Counted from the first letter of the stretch, positions 25,935 through 35,581 are shown. The stretch: 64,000 nucleotides of DNA from Kuafuiihalomonas sp039024635 (GCA_039024635.1 JBCCQA010000005.1:124001-188000), one strand, 5' to 3'. A program made the numbers and translations. Notes: generated from the sequence alone by a model not told the origin.

Positions 25935-27718
25935 GCCGCTTCGACTCCGTTCCCGGCTTCGACGTCCCGACCGGGGGCTTCGAACTCCTTCGGGTGCCTT
26001 CTCGGCTGCCGCTGTACAGGGCGGATCCGGACCGGGTCTTTGAACTCCTCGCGGGCCATCAGTTCGAGGATCCGGTGATGGCTGCCCGTGAGCTCTACGC
26101 CAATGCCCTCGACGCTTGCCGAGGCCATCGCGAGGGCCGCATCGAGATCGCGGTCGACGCTCGCCGTGTGGTGGTCGAGGACGACGGAGACGGTTTGGAC
26201 GCCGAGAGTCTGGTTGCATTGACCACCCTGGGCCGGACCACGCGCAAGACGAAACGGGACCTGGGTCGCTTTGGGATCGGCTTCGCCAGCGTCTTCGACC
26301 CCTCCTTGGGTGTGGATCGGGTCGAGGTCCAGGCCCGACGTAGGGACGGCGAAGCGGGGGTGCATCTCAACTTCCGGGTTCTCGAAGGCGCGGTAGACAT
26401 CGAGGAACGACCCAGCCCGGCCCCTCCGCTGGGTGGGACCAGGGTCGAAGTCTACTTCGACGCCCAACGCGCCCCTGCCGATCGTGTTCGACGCTTCACG
26501 CGTATGTTCGAGATCCACGCGGCCTACAGCGGCGTGCCGACCTGGCTGGACGGCCGGACTTTGGGTCGTCCACTGCAAGCCTACATCTCGGATCGGGCTC
26601 AGCAGCGAAGTGGCTCCGAGCTGGAGCTCATCTCGTCTTCGGCCGTTCGCGGCGCGGTGGGCGTGGCCGCCGTCGATCCCACCGCGAGCGAGGTGGAGTT
26701 TCGGCTGCACCAAGGGGGCCTGTTCGTCTGCACGGTTCAGTTGCCCCGGGACGAAGGCAAGCCGTGGATCCGAGGAGGCTTCGGCATCGCCGAAGCCGAA
26801 GGCTTGAGCCTGGTTGCCTCCAGGAACGGCTTCGTCCGCGACGAGGGCTACGAGCGCCTGCTGGCCGAGCTCCGCCGACTACACCAGGAGGCCTCCTACC
26901 GCGTCGTCACGAGCTGGGAGCGCAGCCGCTCGTCCTACGCCCGAGCGGTGCTCATCGATGCGCTCCGGCGGGGGCTCAAGGTCGGCAACCGGGAGCTGCT
27001 CCTCGCTGCCTGTGACGACCTCTTTTCGGGCGCGGTCGTTCGGGCTCCGCTCTTCAAGGCTTGGGGCGAGGCCAAGGGCCACAGCTTCGAAGAGCTGGCC
27101 GAACGCTCCCGCAAGGGCGTCTTCAAGGCCCAGTCCTTCCGCCCCCGCCGGGGCCTTCGGGAGGAGACGATCTTTAGGGCCGACAGTCCTTCCGAGCGGG
27201 ACATCTTCCGACGCCTCGATGGGCGTCCGGACATGCCCTCGGCCGCGCGCTCCGAAGACGTGGCTCGGCCGACGCTGTGGACCCGTATCCAGGAGCGTTT
27301 CCTGACTGGGCCGGCGGCCGAGTACTCACTCTTCGACAGGACGGTGCCGGACCGCACCATACCGACCGAGGTCCGGGCCCTGGTCGATGCCGCCGAGCGT
27401 TTCATCGCCAGTCCCGGCGTCGTGGACCGCTTGGAGCGCATGCTGCCCGGGGCCCTTCCTCGCTTCGGATTCGGCGTGAGCGGAAACGCCTTCGGCCCGG
27501 TGGCGGCCCACCGGGAGGGCGAGATCCGGTTCAACGTCCGCCACCGCGTCATCCGCCGCTTGGCCGCCGCCGGCCCCAAAGACGGACTCATCGGCCTTCT
27601 CCCGGTGCTGGCCCACGAGCTCGCCCACGTCTGCCACGAGCTCCACGACCTGGACTTCTACCGAACCAGCCGGGCCCTCCTCCGCGCCCTCAGCTCAGCC
27701 GCGGTCGAAGCCAGCTAA
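25931..27718 (+). CDS. Hsp90-like ATPase with C-terminal HExxH (zincin-like) domain
   Basis: This 595-residue protein starts with GTG 25931, overlapping the previous stop by 4 nt. The GHKL domain has ARELYANALDA (E54, N58), DDGDG (84-88) and GRFGIG (112-117), followed by an Hsp90-middle-like region. Near the C-terminus lies H562-E563-L-A-H566, then C568, H569, E570, H572 and D573, which fits a zinc-peptidase HExxH helix with extra metal-binding candidates. The upstream paralogue has a similar NRRH...VRRL segment but no HExxH. Direct coupling of a chaperone-type ATPase and a metallopeptidase-like domain suggests protein quality control. No membrane segment is present. Confidence 0.85.
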   Translation: MSRFDSVPGFDVPTGGFELLRVPSRLPLYRADPDRVFELLAGHQFEDPVMAARELYANALDACRGHREGRIEIAVDARRVVVEDDGDGLDAESLVALTTLGRTTRKTKRDLGRFGIGFASVFDPSLGVDRVEVQARRRDGEAGVHLNFRVLEGAVDIEERPSPAPPLGGTRVEVYFDAQRAPADRVRRFTRMFEIHAAYSGVPTWLDGRTLGRPLQAYISDRAQQRSGSELELISSSAVRGAVGVAAVDPTASEVEFRLHQGGLFVCTVQLPRDEGKPWIRGGFGIAEAEGLSLVASRNGFVRDEGYERLLAELRRLHQEASYRVVTSWERSRSSYARAVLIDALRRGLKVGNRELLLAACDDLFSGAVVRAPLFKAWGEAKGHSFEELAERSRKGVFKAQSFRPRRGLREETIFRADSPSERDIFRRLDGRPDMPSAARSEDVARPTLWTRIQERFLTGPAAEYSLFDRTVPDRTIPTEVRALVDAAERFIASPGVVDRLERMLPGALPRFGFGVSGNAFGPVAAHREGEIRFNVRHRVIRRLAAAGPKDGLIGLLPVLAHELAHVCHELHDLDFYRTSRALLRALSSAAVEAS

Positions 27719-27796
27719 GTCCTTCGGCTGGCTCGTGGGGGTTCGCTCAGCGATGGCGGGCGCACAGGATCGCTGGACGTGGAGAAACAAGGGGGA

Positions 27797-27823
27797 GCGC
27801 ATCCGGCGGTGTGCCGGATGCGC
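27797..27823. terminator. Strong hairpin between convergent genes
   Basis: A perfect 11-bp stem (GCGCATCCGGC, loop GGTGT, GCCGGATGCGC) lies in the 132-bp gap between the Hsp90-like gene and the convergent lipoprotein gene. A second 6-bp hairpin (CTCGCT-TC-AGCGAG) follows at 27831-27844. No T-run is present. Probable bidirectional transcript-end structure. Confidence 0.5.
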
Positions 27824-27850
27824 AGGGTGGCTCGCTTCAGCGAGACCGAA

Positions 27851-30397
27851 TCATTGGAGGCGAATCGGCACCTGGAACTCGTAGCCGTTGCCTTCGGCGT
27901 CGACGATCTCGATCTGCCAGTTCAGCAGGTAGGTCGCGACCATCGGATCGATGTCCAAGGGGTCGCCCATGTTGTTGAAGAAATTCCGGCTGATCACGTG
28001 GGCGAAGTGCATGTGGGTGATGCCGTCGTATGCCGTTCCGGTGGTCTGGAAGCCCGGGTAGGTCTGAGGGTTTCGGTCGTCGCCGCCGGGGGAGTTCTCG
28101 TCCCAAACGGTGTCGACCGAGGGCAGTGCCGTCTCGAGAAGCTGAACCTCGGTCGAGAAAGGAAGGACGGCGTTGGGAATGATCGGGCCGGTCGCGTTGC
28201 CGGTCACCAAGTCGTAGTCCTCGGCCGTCCCGTTCACCGTGTTCGCGGTCGAGGGGACCACGGAGTAGGTCAGGAGGAAGCCGTCGCCATCCGTACCCGG
28301 TTCGCCGATGGCGCTCCTCGGGTACTGAACTTGATTGGTCGACGCGCCGATCACGGCGAGCGAAGGTGAGACCGCGTTCGCGTAGTCGACCACGTGGGGC
28401 CGCCGGGGCGCGAAGATCCCGGAGAACACGCCGTTGGTGAAGCGACCGTTGAACCAAGTCACGATGTCCGTCGCCAGCACGTGGTTGGGGTGAAGGTACT
28501 GAAGCGTCGCGATGACCGGGACCACGGGACCGTTGTCGGCCGTCGTGATCTGGGAGATGTTAACGTTCACGACGTTCCAGACGGGTAGTCCGTTCTGGGC
28601 CGGGGGCACGAAGCTCTCCGGGTCACCGTCGTCGTCGAATCGGTCGACGATGAGCTGGTAGTTTCCAGAGGCCCCGCTCACCGCGATGTAGTAGCGGCCC
28701 GCCGCCAGGTTGGTCAGACCGGCGTCCCGGCCGGCTCGCAGCTCGGCGCACTCGGTGTCTACGTCGGGGGGCGGGTTCATGAGAACGTCGATGAGGTCCT
28801 GGACCGTTTCACCGCTGTTCTCGGTCTGAAGGGCGCTCACCGCTACGCCGCTGGCGTCAAAGAGCTGAAGCGAGGTGTCCAGGCCGCAGCGGATCTCCAG
28901 GTTCAGCGGGTCATAGGTCGAGGCGCCGGCGACGGCGAAGAGGCTCTGGCCCTCGGAGACGTCGAATCCGAACCAGTCTACATCGTTGATGGTCGAAAGG
29001 TTGCCTCGGACCGAAAGGCCATTGGCCTGGATGAGGTTGGCTGTCTCCGGCGTATCATTGCCATCCGGACCCTCGGGCTCATTGAAGCTAGGCTCAACAG
29101 AGACATCCCTACGCTGCTGCTCCCCTTCGAGTACGACCCCGTCCATGGTGCCATCGTTCGTGACGATCGCGTTGAGCCGGAAGTCGGTGGGGGACGTGCC
29201 ATTTGAAGCCTCCACCTCAACGAGCACATTGCTGGCCTGGACGCTGGTCGGCGCGCCCAGGACCGGCGTGAAGGTCCCACCATCGCCGGGCCGGCGGACT
29301 TCGAGGCGGACGAAGCTCGCGTCAGAGCTGACGTCCCAGGCGATCTCCGTGGTGACCGAGCCCTGCCAGAAGTCGTCCGGGGTCACCGTGAAGCTGTTGA
29401 TCATGGGCACGGCCACGCCCAGCACGGTGATGTCCATCTCTACGGGGTCGGTCTGGAGGGGCCGGTTGGTGTTGAAGACCCGCAGCGTGACGGTGTGCTC
29501 GGCGTTGATCACCTCTCCGCCGGAGCAGTTCTGGTTGATCACCATGCCCGTTTCGTCGGCGAAGCCGTTGATGCCGGTGCAGGGGACGTCATCGAAGAAG
29601 AGCTGGTAGCCGTCCGCGTTACGAGCCGTGAAGTTGTAGATGGGACGGTCGCCGAAGAAGAAAGTGTTGGTCGGGCCCGAAACCTCGAAGAGCTCGATGA
29701 CGGGATCCGCGACCTCCACGTCGACCGTCACCGCCGCGGTTGCCGAGGTGCCGCTGCCCGATGCGCGGATGGTGTAGGTCTTGGTGTCGACGCCTTCAAC
29801 GGCGTCTTCGGGGTTGCCCACCGCCCGGACCATGACGCTGGACATGGAAAGCGTGGCGGGGTCGATCGGTACGTCCTGTCCGTCGCGGAGGGTGCTCATG
29901 TCCTCGTCGAAGATCTCGACCGAGTCGATCATGGCTACGCCGGCGATCTCGTAGGTCAAGGTGATGACGTCGCCCGAGGTTACCAGGGCCTGGTTGCTGG
30001 TGAAGGACACGATCTGAATGCCGTTGATGTCGTTGGCCGTGACTTCGGCCGTGTCCGACACGGTCCCGTTGGCGTTGACGGCAGTGAGGGTGAATACCGT
30101 CGGCGCCGTTACCGCGTTGGACATCCTGCTTCCCATGAACTCGGTGACCCCGAGGTCGGTGTCGCCCTGCTCGATCGAGATGCTGTCGGCGCCGCTCACG
30201 GACCAATTCAGGGTCACCGTGCTCCCAGAATCGATGGGGAGCCCGCTTAACGCGAAGCTGTTGATGACGGGGGGGTTGGTCCCTACGCCGTTACCGTTCC
30301 CATTGGTTTCGCCATTGTTGGTGTCGCCCTCGGAGCCGCAGGCGGCGACGAGCGCGAGGCCCAGGGGGGCCATCCAGCGGAGTGTCTTGCTCTTCAT
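27851..30397 (-). CDS. Large lipoprotein with Ig-like and PPC-type domains
   Basis: The 848-residue protein has a lipoprotein signal (LALVAACGS) and an Asn/Gly-rich linker. Several Ig-like beta domains follow from about residue 45 to 450 (repeated INSF..VSG patterns), then a PPC-like domain (about 490-600, beginning DVDWFGFDVSEGQ) and a C-terminal beta domain ending near the stop. Such proteins are cell-surface or outer-membrane associated. GAAGGA lies 5 nt before ATG 30397; the longer open frame to 30616 is non-coding leader. No protease or ligand-binding motif was found. Confidence 0.82.
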   Translation of the reverse strand: MKSKTLRWMAPLGLALVAACGSEGDTNNGETNGNGNGVGTNPPVINSFALSGLPIDSGSTVTLNWSVSGADSISIEQGDTDLGVTEFMGSRMSNAVTAPTVFTLTAVNANGTVSDTAEVTANDINGIQIVSFTSNQALVTSGDVITLTYEIAGVAMIDSVEIFDEDMSTLRDGQDVPIDPATLSMSSVMVRAVGNPEDAVEGVDTKTYTIRASGSGTSATAAVTVDVEVADPVIELFEVSGPTNTFFFGDRPIYNFTARNADGYQLFFDDVPCTGINGFADETGMVINQNCSGGEVINAEHTVTLRVFNTNRPLQTDPVEMDITVLGVAVPMINSFTVTPDDFWQGSVTTEIAWDVSSDASFVRLEVRRPGDGGTFTPVLGAPTSVQASNVLVEVEASNGTSPTDFRLNAIVTNDGTMDGVVLEGEQQRRDVSVEPSFNEPEGPDGNDTPETANLIQANGLSVRGNLSTINDVDWFGFDVSEGQSLFAVAGASTYDPLNLEIRCGLDTSLQLFDASGVAVSALQTENSGETVQDLIDVLMNPPPDVDTECAELRAGRDAGLTNLAAGRYYIAVSGASGNYQLIVDRFDDDGDPESFVPPAQNGLPVWNVVNVNISQITTADNGPVVPVIATLQYLHPNHVLATDIVTWFNGRFTNGVFSGIFAPRRPHVVDYANAVSPSLAVIGASTNQVQYPRSAIGEPGTDGDGFLLTYSVVPSTANTVNGTAEDYDLVTGNATGPIIPNAVLPFSTEVQLLETALPSVDTVWDENSPGGDDRNPQTYPGFQTTGTAYDGITHMHFAHVISRNFFNNMGDPLDIDPMVATYLLNWQIEIVDAEGNGYEFQVPIRLQ

Positions 30398-30621
30398 CTT
30401 GATCCTTCTCTTTCGGCGCTTGGAGCGCCCAAGTCGTTCCCGTCCCGTGACGTCGGTGCGCTCGGCGGTCTCCCGCCAGAACGGCGTACGTCTGTGGGGG
30501 GGCTCACGGACTCCTGGCGCCCCTATAGCGCATCGGGGCCTCAGGAGCAGACGCAATTTTCCCCACTTGGCACCCAGAATGCCTTGCGAGGCTGGGGCTT
30601 TGCGCGCACCCTCCACGAGAA

Positions 30622-32226
30622 ATGCCGAAGTTCACCATGGATGGTCGTGAGCTCGAGGTCGAACCTGGACGGACCATCATCGAGGCGGCTTCCGACGCCG
30701 GCATCGCCATCCCTCATTACTGTTGGCACCCGCGCCTTTCGATCGCGGCGAACTGCCGCATGTGCCTGGTCGAGGTTGAAAAAGCCCCCAAGCTTCTCCC
30801 CGCCTGCGAAATAGCCGTCCGGGACGGCATGGTCGTCCATACGCGCTCGCCCAAGGTCCTGGAGGCAAGGGGCGCGGTGATGGAGTTCATGCTCATCAAC
30901 CACCCCATCGACTGCCCGATTTGCGACCAGGCGGGGGAGTGCAAGCTCCAGGACTACTACATGGACCACGACCAGACCGGGACGCGCTTCGACGAGGTCA
31001 AGGTCGTGAAGAACAAGGCCGTTCCCCTCGGGCCTCTGGTGATGCTCGACGAGGAGCGCTGCATCAACTGCACCCGCTGCGTCCGCTTCATGGACGAGGT
31101 GGCGAAAAATCCCCAGCTGGGTCAGTTCGACCGGGGCGATCGGGCCGTCATCGGCACCTTTCCCGGCCAGCCGCTCGACGATCCCTACAGCCTGAACACC
31201 GTCGAGATCTGCCCCGTCGGGGCCCTCACCAGCCGGGACTTCCGCTTCAAGGTTCGAAGCTGGTTCCTGAAGACCACCGACTCGGTCTGTTCGGGCTGTG
31301 CCCGGGGCTGCAACATTCGCCTCGACCACTACAACGGCGAAGTGCAGCGCTACCGAGGCCGAGACAACGAGGCCGTCAACAAGGGCTGGCTCTGCGACGC
31401 CGGTCGCCTCTCCTACAAGCGCATCCACGACCCTGAGACCCAGCTGACGGTCCCCCACCGCCGGGAGGCCGACGGGCGCTACGTCCCCATCTCGTGGGAG
31501 CAGGCCAAGGAAGAGCTGGCCAAGTGCCTCGACAGTGTGGCGGGGGACAAGCTGGGTCTGGCCGTCTCGCCGCAGGCGACCACCGAAGGCATCACGGCCT
31601 TCGTCCAGCTCATGCATGAGCAGCTTCGGGCTGAGACCTTTGCCATCTTGGGTCGCCCCAAGTGGGAGGGGGACCAGCTTCTGCGCTTGGCCGATCGCAA
31701 CCCGAACCGGGCCGGGGCCGAGCTGGCCTTGGAGGCCTTCTCGGCCTTTGACGAAGGGCCCGCCAAGTTGGGGCAGGCCCTGGCCAACGGCCAGGTCGAG
31801 ACCCTTGTCATGATGGGGAGCGACCACCCCCACGAAGGCGACGAAACTTGGCAGCAGGCGGTGGAGAAGGCGAACGTCGTGGTCTTCACCTCCAACTGGG
31901 ATGCGACCTCTCTTCAGGCCGACCTCGTCATTCCCGTGACCAGCTTTGCCGAGCAGGACGGCACCTTCGTGAACGCCGACGCCCGGCTTCAGCGGGTACA
32001 CCAAGCCATCAAGCCCATCAACGGGCGCAAGACCGAGGTCGAAGCGGCCACCTTCCTCGCCGATGCGGTGGGCGCGTCCGAGTTCAAGACCCGTAACTGG
32101 GTCACGGCCTTCAATGAGCTCAAGAAGCGGGTGCGTAACCTCGAAGACCTGAAGGCCACGAAGCTCTCCGAGGAGGGCGTCTCCTTGAGCGCCAGCGAGG
32201 CGCGCGAAGCCGTGGCGGTGAGCTGA
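30622..32226 (+). CDS. nuoG: NADH-quinone oxidoreductase subunit G
   Basis: Peripheral electron-wire subunit of complex I, 534 aa. The N-terminal 2Fe-2S site has C34, C45, C48 and C62; the N5-type site has H94, C98, C101 and C107; a 4Fe-4S site has C147, C150, C153 and C197. A further set C223, C226, C230 and C258 matches the N7 cluster found only in some bacteria. The molybdopterin-oxidoreductase-like C-terminal part (about 260-534) is short compared with usual NuoG proteins of 680-900 residues. It is first in nuoGHI, 12 nt before nuoH. Confidence 0.95.
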   Translation: MPKFTMDGRELEVEPGRTIIEAASDAGIAIPHYCWHPRLSIAANCRMCLVEVEKAPKLLPACEIAVRDGMVVHTRSPKVLEARGAVMEFMLINHPIDCPICDQAGECKLQDYYMDHDQTGTRFDEVKVVKNKAVPLGPLVMLDEERCINCTRCVRFMDEVAKNPQLGQFDRGDRAVIGTFPGQPLDDPYSLNTVEICPVGALTSRDFRFKVRSWFLKTTDSVCSGCARGCNIRLDHYNGEVQRYRGRDNEAVNKGWLCDAGRLSYKRIHDPETQLTVPHRREADGRYVPISWEQAKEELAKCLDSVAGDKLGLAVSPQATTEGITAFVQLMHEQLRAETFAILGRPKWEGDQLLRLADRNPNRAGAELALEAFSAFDEGPAKLGQALANGQVETLVMMGSDHPHEGDETWQQAVEKANVVVFTSNWDATSLQADLVIPVTSFAEQDGTFVNADARLQRVHQAIKPINGRKTEVEAATFLADAVGASEFKTRNWVTAFNELKKRVRNLEDLKATKLSEEGVSLSASEAREAVAVS

Positions 32227-32238
32227 CGAGTACCAAGC

Positions 32239-33339
32239 ATGGAGACCTGGATCCCTGTCATCGCCCAGCTTGCCATGGTCGGCGTCGTCATCGGCCTGCT
32301 GCTCGGTCTGGCCGGACCCCTGACCTGGGCTGAGCGCCGCCAGTCGGCGATGATCCAGGACCGGGTGGGTCCCAACCGGGCCAACGTCTTCCTTTTCGGT
32401 CGGGAGTTCCGCCTGGCCGGTCTGCTTCACCCGTTGGCCGACGCGATCAAGATGATCACCAAGGAGGATACGATCACCATTCGGGCCGATCGCTTTCTCT
32501 ACAACCTGGCGCCGGTGGTGGCGCTGGTGCCGGCCCTGGTGACCTTTGCCGTCATTCCCATTGGCCCCGACATCGAGCTCTTCGGCCAGACCATCAAGCT
32601 GCAGGTGGCCCGTCTGGACGTAGGGATCCTGTTCATCCTCGCCATCAGCTCGCTCGCCGTCTTCGGCGTGACCCTGGCCGGCTACGCGTCGGGATCGAAG
32701 CTGGCCATGATGGGCGGGCTACGAGCATCGGCCCAGATGGTGTCCTACGAGGTGACGATGGGCCTGGCCATCATGGGCCTGCCCCTCATCTTTGGGACCC
32801 TCGAGCCCTACGCCATGGTGGTGGCCCAGGGTGAGCTCATCGGGGGTTGGCTGCCGGCTTGGGGCATCTTCCTTCAGCCTTTGTCCTTCCTCCTGTTCCT
32901 GACCGCTGCCATGGCCGAGAACAAGCGCATCCCCTTTGATCTGGCTGAAGGCGAATCCGAGATCGTCGGCTACTTCGTCGAGTACTCGGGCATGAAGTTC
33001 GGCATGTTCTTCATGGCGGAGTACGTCGAGGTCATCGTCATCGCGGGTATGGTGACAACCTTCTTCTTCGGTGGCTGGCAGGTGCCCTATCTGATGGACA
33101 CGGGCTTCGCGTTTCCTGGCGGGGTCAGTCTGGCCGTGAACGAATGGCTGGTCACGCTGATGCGGATCGGCGCCTTCATGTTCAAGCTCGTCTTCTTTCT
33201 CTGGTTCCAGCTCATGGTGCGCTGGACCCTGCCCCGATTCCGCTACGACCAGGTGATGAAGCTGGGCTGGCGCCGACTTCTTCCCCTCAGCTTGGCCAAC
33301 CTGGTGGTCACGGCTGCCGTAGTTTCTTGGATGAACTGA
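32239..33339 (+). CDS. nuoH: NADH-quinone oxidoreductase subunit H
   Basis: Membrane subunit of complex I, 366 aa, near the quinone-binding interface. About eight hydrophobic helices are visible, and family motifs occur near the start (AERRQSAMIQDRVGPNRAN) and in the middle (LAEGESEIVGYFVEYSG, with conserved Glu and Arg/Asp neighbours). The length matches the family. It follows nuoG by 12 nt and precedes nuoI by 1 nt, so the three are co-transcribed. Confidence 0.96.
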   Translation: METWIPVIAQLAMVGVVIGLLLGLAGPLTWAERRQSAMIQDRVGPNRANVFLFGREFRLAGLLHPLADAIKMITKEDTITIRADRFLYNLAPVVALVPALVTFAVIPIGPDIELFGQTIKLQVARLDVGILFILAISSLAVFGVTLAGYASGSKLAMMGGLRASAQMVSYEVTMGLAIMGLPLIFGTLEPYAMVVAQGELIGGWLPAWGIFLQPLSFLLFLTAAMAENKRIPFDLAEGESEIVGYFVEYSGMKFGMFFMAEYVEVIVIAGMVTTFFFGGWQVPYLMDTGFAFPGGVSLAVNEWLVTLMRIGAFMFKLVFFLWFQLMVRWTLPRFRYDQVMKLGWRRLLPLSLANLVVTAAVVSWMN

Positions 33340-33340
33340 T

Positions 33341-33994
33341 ATGGACGCTCATCACGACACGACTCCCGAGCCCGCTTCGCCCACCATCGGCATCAAGAAG
33401 GTCTCGGGCCGACACGGAACCACCGAGAGCCTGTACGTGCCGGGAATCGCGGCCGGCCTGAAGACGACCATCAAGCATTTCTTCCAGAACATTCTGGGGA
33501 CCAAGACCGAGTCCTACGTGAAGACGGTCCAGTACCCGGACGTGAAGATCGAGTATCCGGAGCGCTTTCGCGGCATGCACCGGTTGGTGCCTCGAGAAGA
33601 CGGCAATCCGCGCTGCGTGGCCTGCTTCATGTGCCAGACCGCCTGCCCGGCTCGATGCATTCACATCGTGGCCGGCGAAACCGATGACAGCGGCGTCGAG
33701 AAGTATCCGGTGATCTTCGAAATCGACGAGCTTAGATGCGTAGTCTGCGGTCTGTGCGTCGAAGCCTGTCCTTGTGACGCCATCCGAATGGACACCGGCA
33801 TCCATCCCAAGCCGGTGTACGAGCGCCACGACGCCGACTTCGGCAAGGCCGACCTCCTGGCCATCCTGGGCCGAGAAGAGCAGGGCAAAGCCGAGCGAGC
33901 CAAGAAGGCCCCCCCTGCCACCGCCGCCGGCACCGGCCGCGTCGATCGCTCTTCGGGCGATCGAGGGGCCGGCGGCCGCACTGGCGGGTACTAG
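33341..33994 (+). CDS. nuoI: NADH-quinone oxidoreductase subunit I
   Basis: Peripheral subunit of complex I holding clusters N6a and N6b, 217 aa. Both 4Fe-4S motifs are intact: CVACFMCQTACPARC and CVVCGLCVEACPCDA. The C-terminus is Ala/Pro/Gly-rich and longer than in many homologues. A 7-bp inverted repeat around 33943-33963 lies inside the coding region. It ends the nuoGHI group; the expected nuoJ, nuoK and nuoL do not follow. Confidence 0.96.
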   Translation: MDAHHDTTPEPASPTIGIKKVSGRHGTTESLYVPGIAAGLKTTIKHFFQNILGTKTESYVKTVQYPDVKIEYPERFRGMHRLVPREDGNPRCVACFMCQTACPARCIHIVAGETDDSGVEKYPVIFEIDELRCVVCGLCVEACPCDAIRMDTGIHPKPVYERHDADFGKADLLAILGREEQGKAERAKKAPPATAAGTGRVDRSSGDRGAGGRTGGY

Positions 33995-34631
33995 CCCGAA
34001 GAGCTTCGTCCTTGGGGGCCCGGTCCGAGCGGAGCCCGGCCCACCCCTCTCCGCGCGCGGGTGCGCGCTCCGCGTCGCTTTGGCCTCTACGCGGCCTGCG
34101 CTCCTTGGCTCTTCTGGCGATCGACGCGCTGGCAGAAGGACAGCGGCTCCTGAGGAACACCAACCTCACCTCGCCGAAGTTTCCGTTGGAGTCGCTGGCA
34201 ACCGGAAAGGCTCGGCTTGCAGTAGCCAGCGCATCACGCAGCCATCCGGTGCCGACTTTCGGGGAACTGCAGACTGACACGAGCGACATCCCGCTCTCCT
34301 GCGGCCGGAAAACTCAAACAGACTAGACCGCCCTTGAAGAAAGCCCTCCGGGACCCAAGGCGCATTCGCACAAGGTGATCTCAATGGGTGAATGCAACAC
34401 CTCGGGACTTCTCTCTTGGTCCTAAGCGCTTTTCGGTCGACGAGCTGATTGAGCTCTGGCGGCTCCGGAACCCTGGCCGGGACCCTCGATCCATCGGGGG
34501 CGTACCGGGCCGGCCATCGTGGTCGGCCTATGCCGTCATCGTGCGAGCAGACTCTGAGCAGGCAAGTAGCTTGGCCAAACCGCTCGCGCCGTAGAGGTGA
34601 GCGAACTCAATCGGCGGTCCTCGGGATGCCC
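33995..34631. other. Gene-poor stretch with degenerate repeat
   Basis: No convincing gene is seen here. Bases about 34011-34094 share order and spacing with the 130-bp repeat at 47861-48053: CTTGGG, then GCCCACCC about 28 nt later, then CCTCTACGCGG. A 68-codon frame at 34388 (GTG) and a minus-strand frame at 34289 have no recognisable protein features. The sequence becomes A+T richer towards 34600. Confidence 0.4.
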
Positions 34632-35069
34632 CTAGCGTTGTTCTTGTTGCCAAGCAAAAAACTCGTCGTCGATCTCAACCACGGTTAGGTTCGGACTACG
34701 CGAGAACCGCCCGCCTCGTACCCTTACCTTCTGCATTGATTCAACTCTCATGGTGCGCAGGACGTCTATCGCATCTGGGTCTAATGTAGGACGGTCGCCC
34801 GAAGGAAGTCTGATCGCTCCTACGCTGCCCACCAGCCTTTGCTCGTCATCGCTTATGAATTGGAGAGAAATCCGGGTCATTAAAGGTTCAAAAATACTTA
34901 GCGTCTCTTCTTCTGTGCTTATGTATTCCACTCTCGCTGAGACCAAGTTTGAGCTGTGTGGCAAGAACACGGTCACTTGTCCCTCTGGCGTAGCTGCCCT
35001 GATCTCCCATCGAGGAGGCTCAGCCGCGTCCAGCCCACTCGAGTCGCTTGGGCCGCACTGGGTATTCAA
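34632..35069 (-). CDS. Hypothetical protein in A+T-richer DNA (145 aa)
   Basis: This is a beta-rich soluble protein of unknown family with no signal peptide found. The start is probably TTG 35069, with GGAGG about 13 nt upstream; no ATG or GTG lies earlier before the upstream stop. It follows the decayed lipoprotein by about 20 nt and may have been its operon partner. The base composition is visibly less G+C-rich than every other gene in the window, which fits recent acquisition. Confidence 0.5.
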   Translation of the reverse strand: MNTQCGPSDSSGLDAAEPPRWEIRAATPEGQVTVFLPHSSNLVSARVEYISTEEETLSIFEPLMTRISLQFISDDEQRLVGSVGAIRLPSGDRPTLDPDAIDVLRTMRVESMQKVRVRGGRFSRSPNLTVVEIDDEFFAWQQEQR

Positions 35070-35088
35070 GGCTCCAACACCGACCTCC

Positions 35089-35581
35089 TCATCTGCGCGA
35101 CGCGGCCGAACCGCCCAGCATCACATAGTTCAGCGGGCGACCGCTGTCGGTCACTCCGAACCAGAGCTGGTGACTGACCCGGGCGCCAACGATGATCTCG
35201 TGACGGTCGCCAAGGCGCGCCCCGACCAAGACCGGTACGTCATAGACGAGCTTGTCCGAGAAGAAGTAGCCGATGCCGGCCCCTATCGTGACATCCAACG
35301 TCGAAGGCCCCGTCGACGACTTGGTAGCGAAAGCCGGAACGAAAGCCACCCCAGCAGAGCTTTGCGTCGAGCGACAATCGGGGGACGAGGCCATAGGCCG
35401 CGGTCGCTTCGGCGCGAAGCAGCACCGTGATGCTCTCGTTGCTCGTGGCGCCGATGACCCCCATGGCACCGCCCACGCAGACTGGCCTTGCGCCGGGAGT
35501 CGGGCCCGACCCAGCGAAGAGTAGCTGCTGCAACCGCCGAGCGCAGCCGCCAGCACCGAGTGTTGGAACCGACGACTTCAT
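35089..35581 (-). pseudogene. Frameshifted outer-membrane-type lipoprotein
   Basis: Three reading-frame changes are needed to read one protein. ATG 35581 begins MKSSVPTL, then the frame must shift by one base to give VLAAALGGCSS, a textbook lipobox. It shifts again near 35470 to read AMGVIGATSNESITVLL, and back near 35345 to reach FVPAFATKSS and the C-terminal LDVTIGAGIGYFF barrel-like strands ending at 35089. Alternating hydrophobic strands suggest a small beta-barrel lipoprotein. Either the gene is decaying or the assembly has indels. Confidence 0.6.

Noticed and set aside
30541..32430. 629-codon minus-strand frame opposite nuoG
   Set aside because: nuoG has complete Fe-S ligand sets; the opposite frame has no recognisable feature.
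34388..34594. 68-codon GTG frame after nuoI
   Set aside because: No family, ribosome site or neighbour supports it, and it lies in a repeat- and remnant-bearing stretch.
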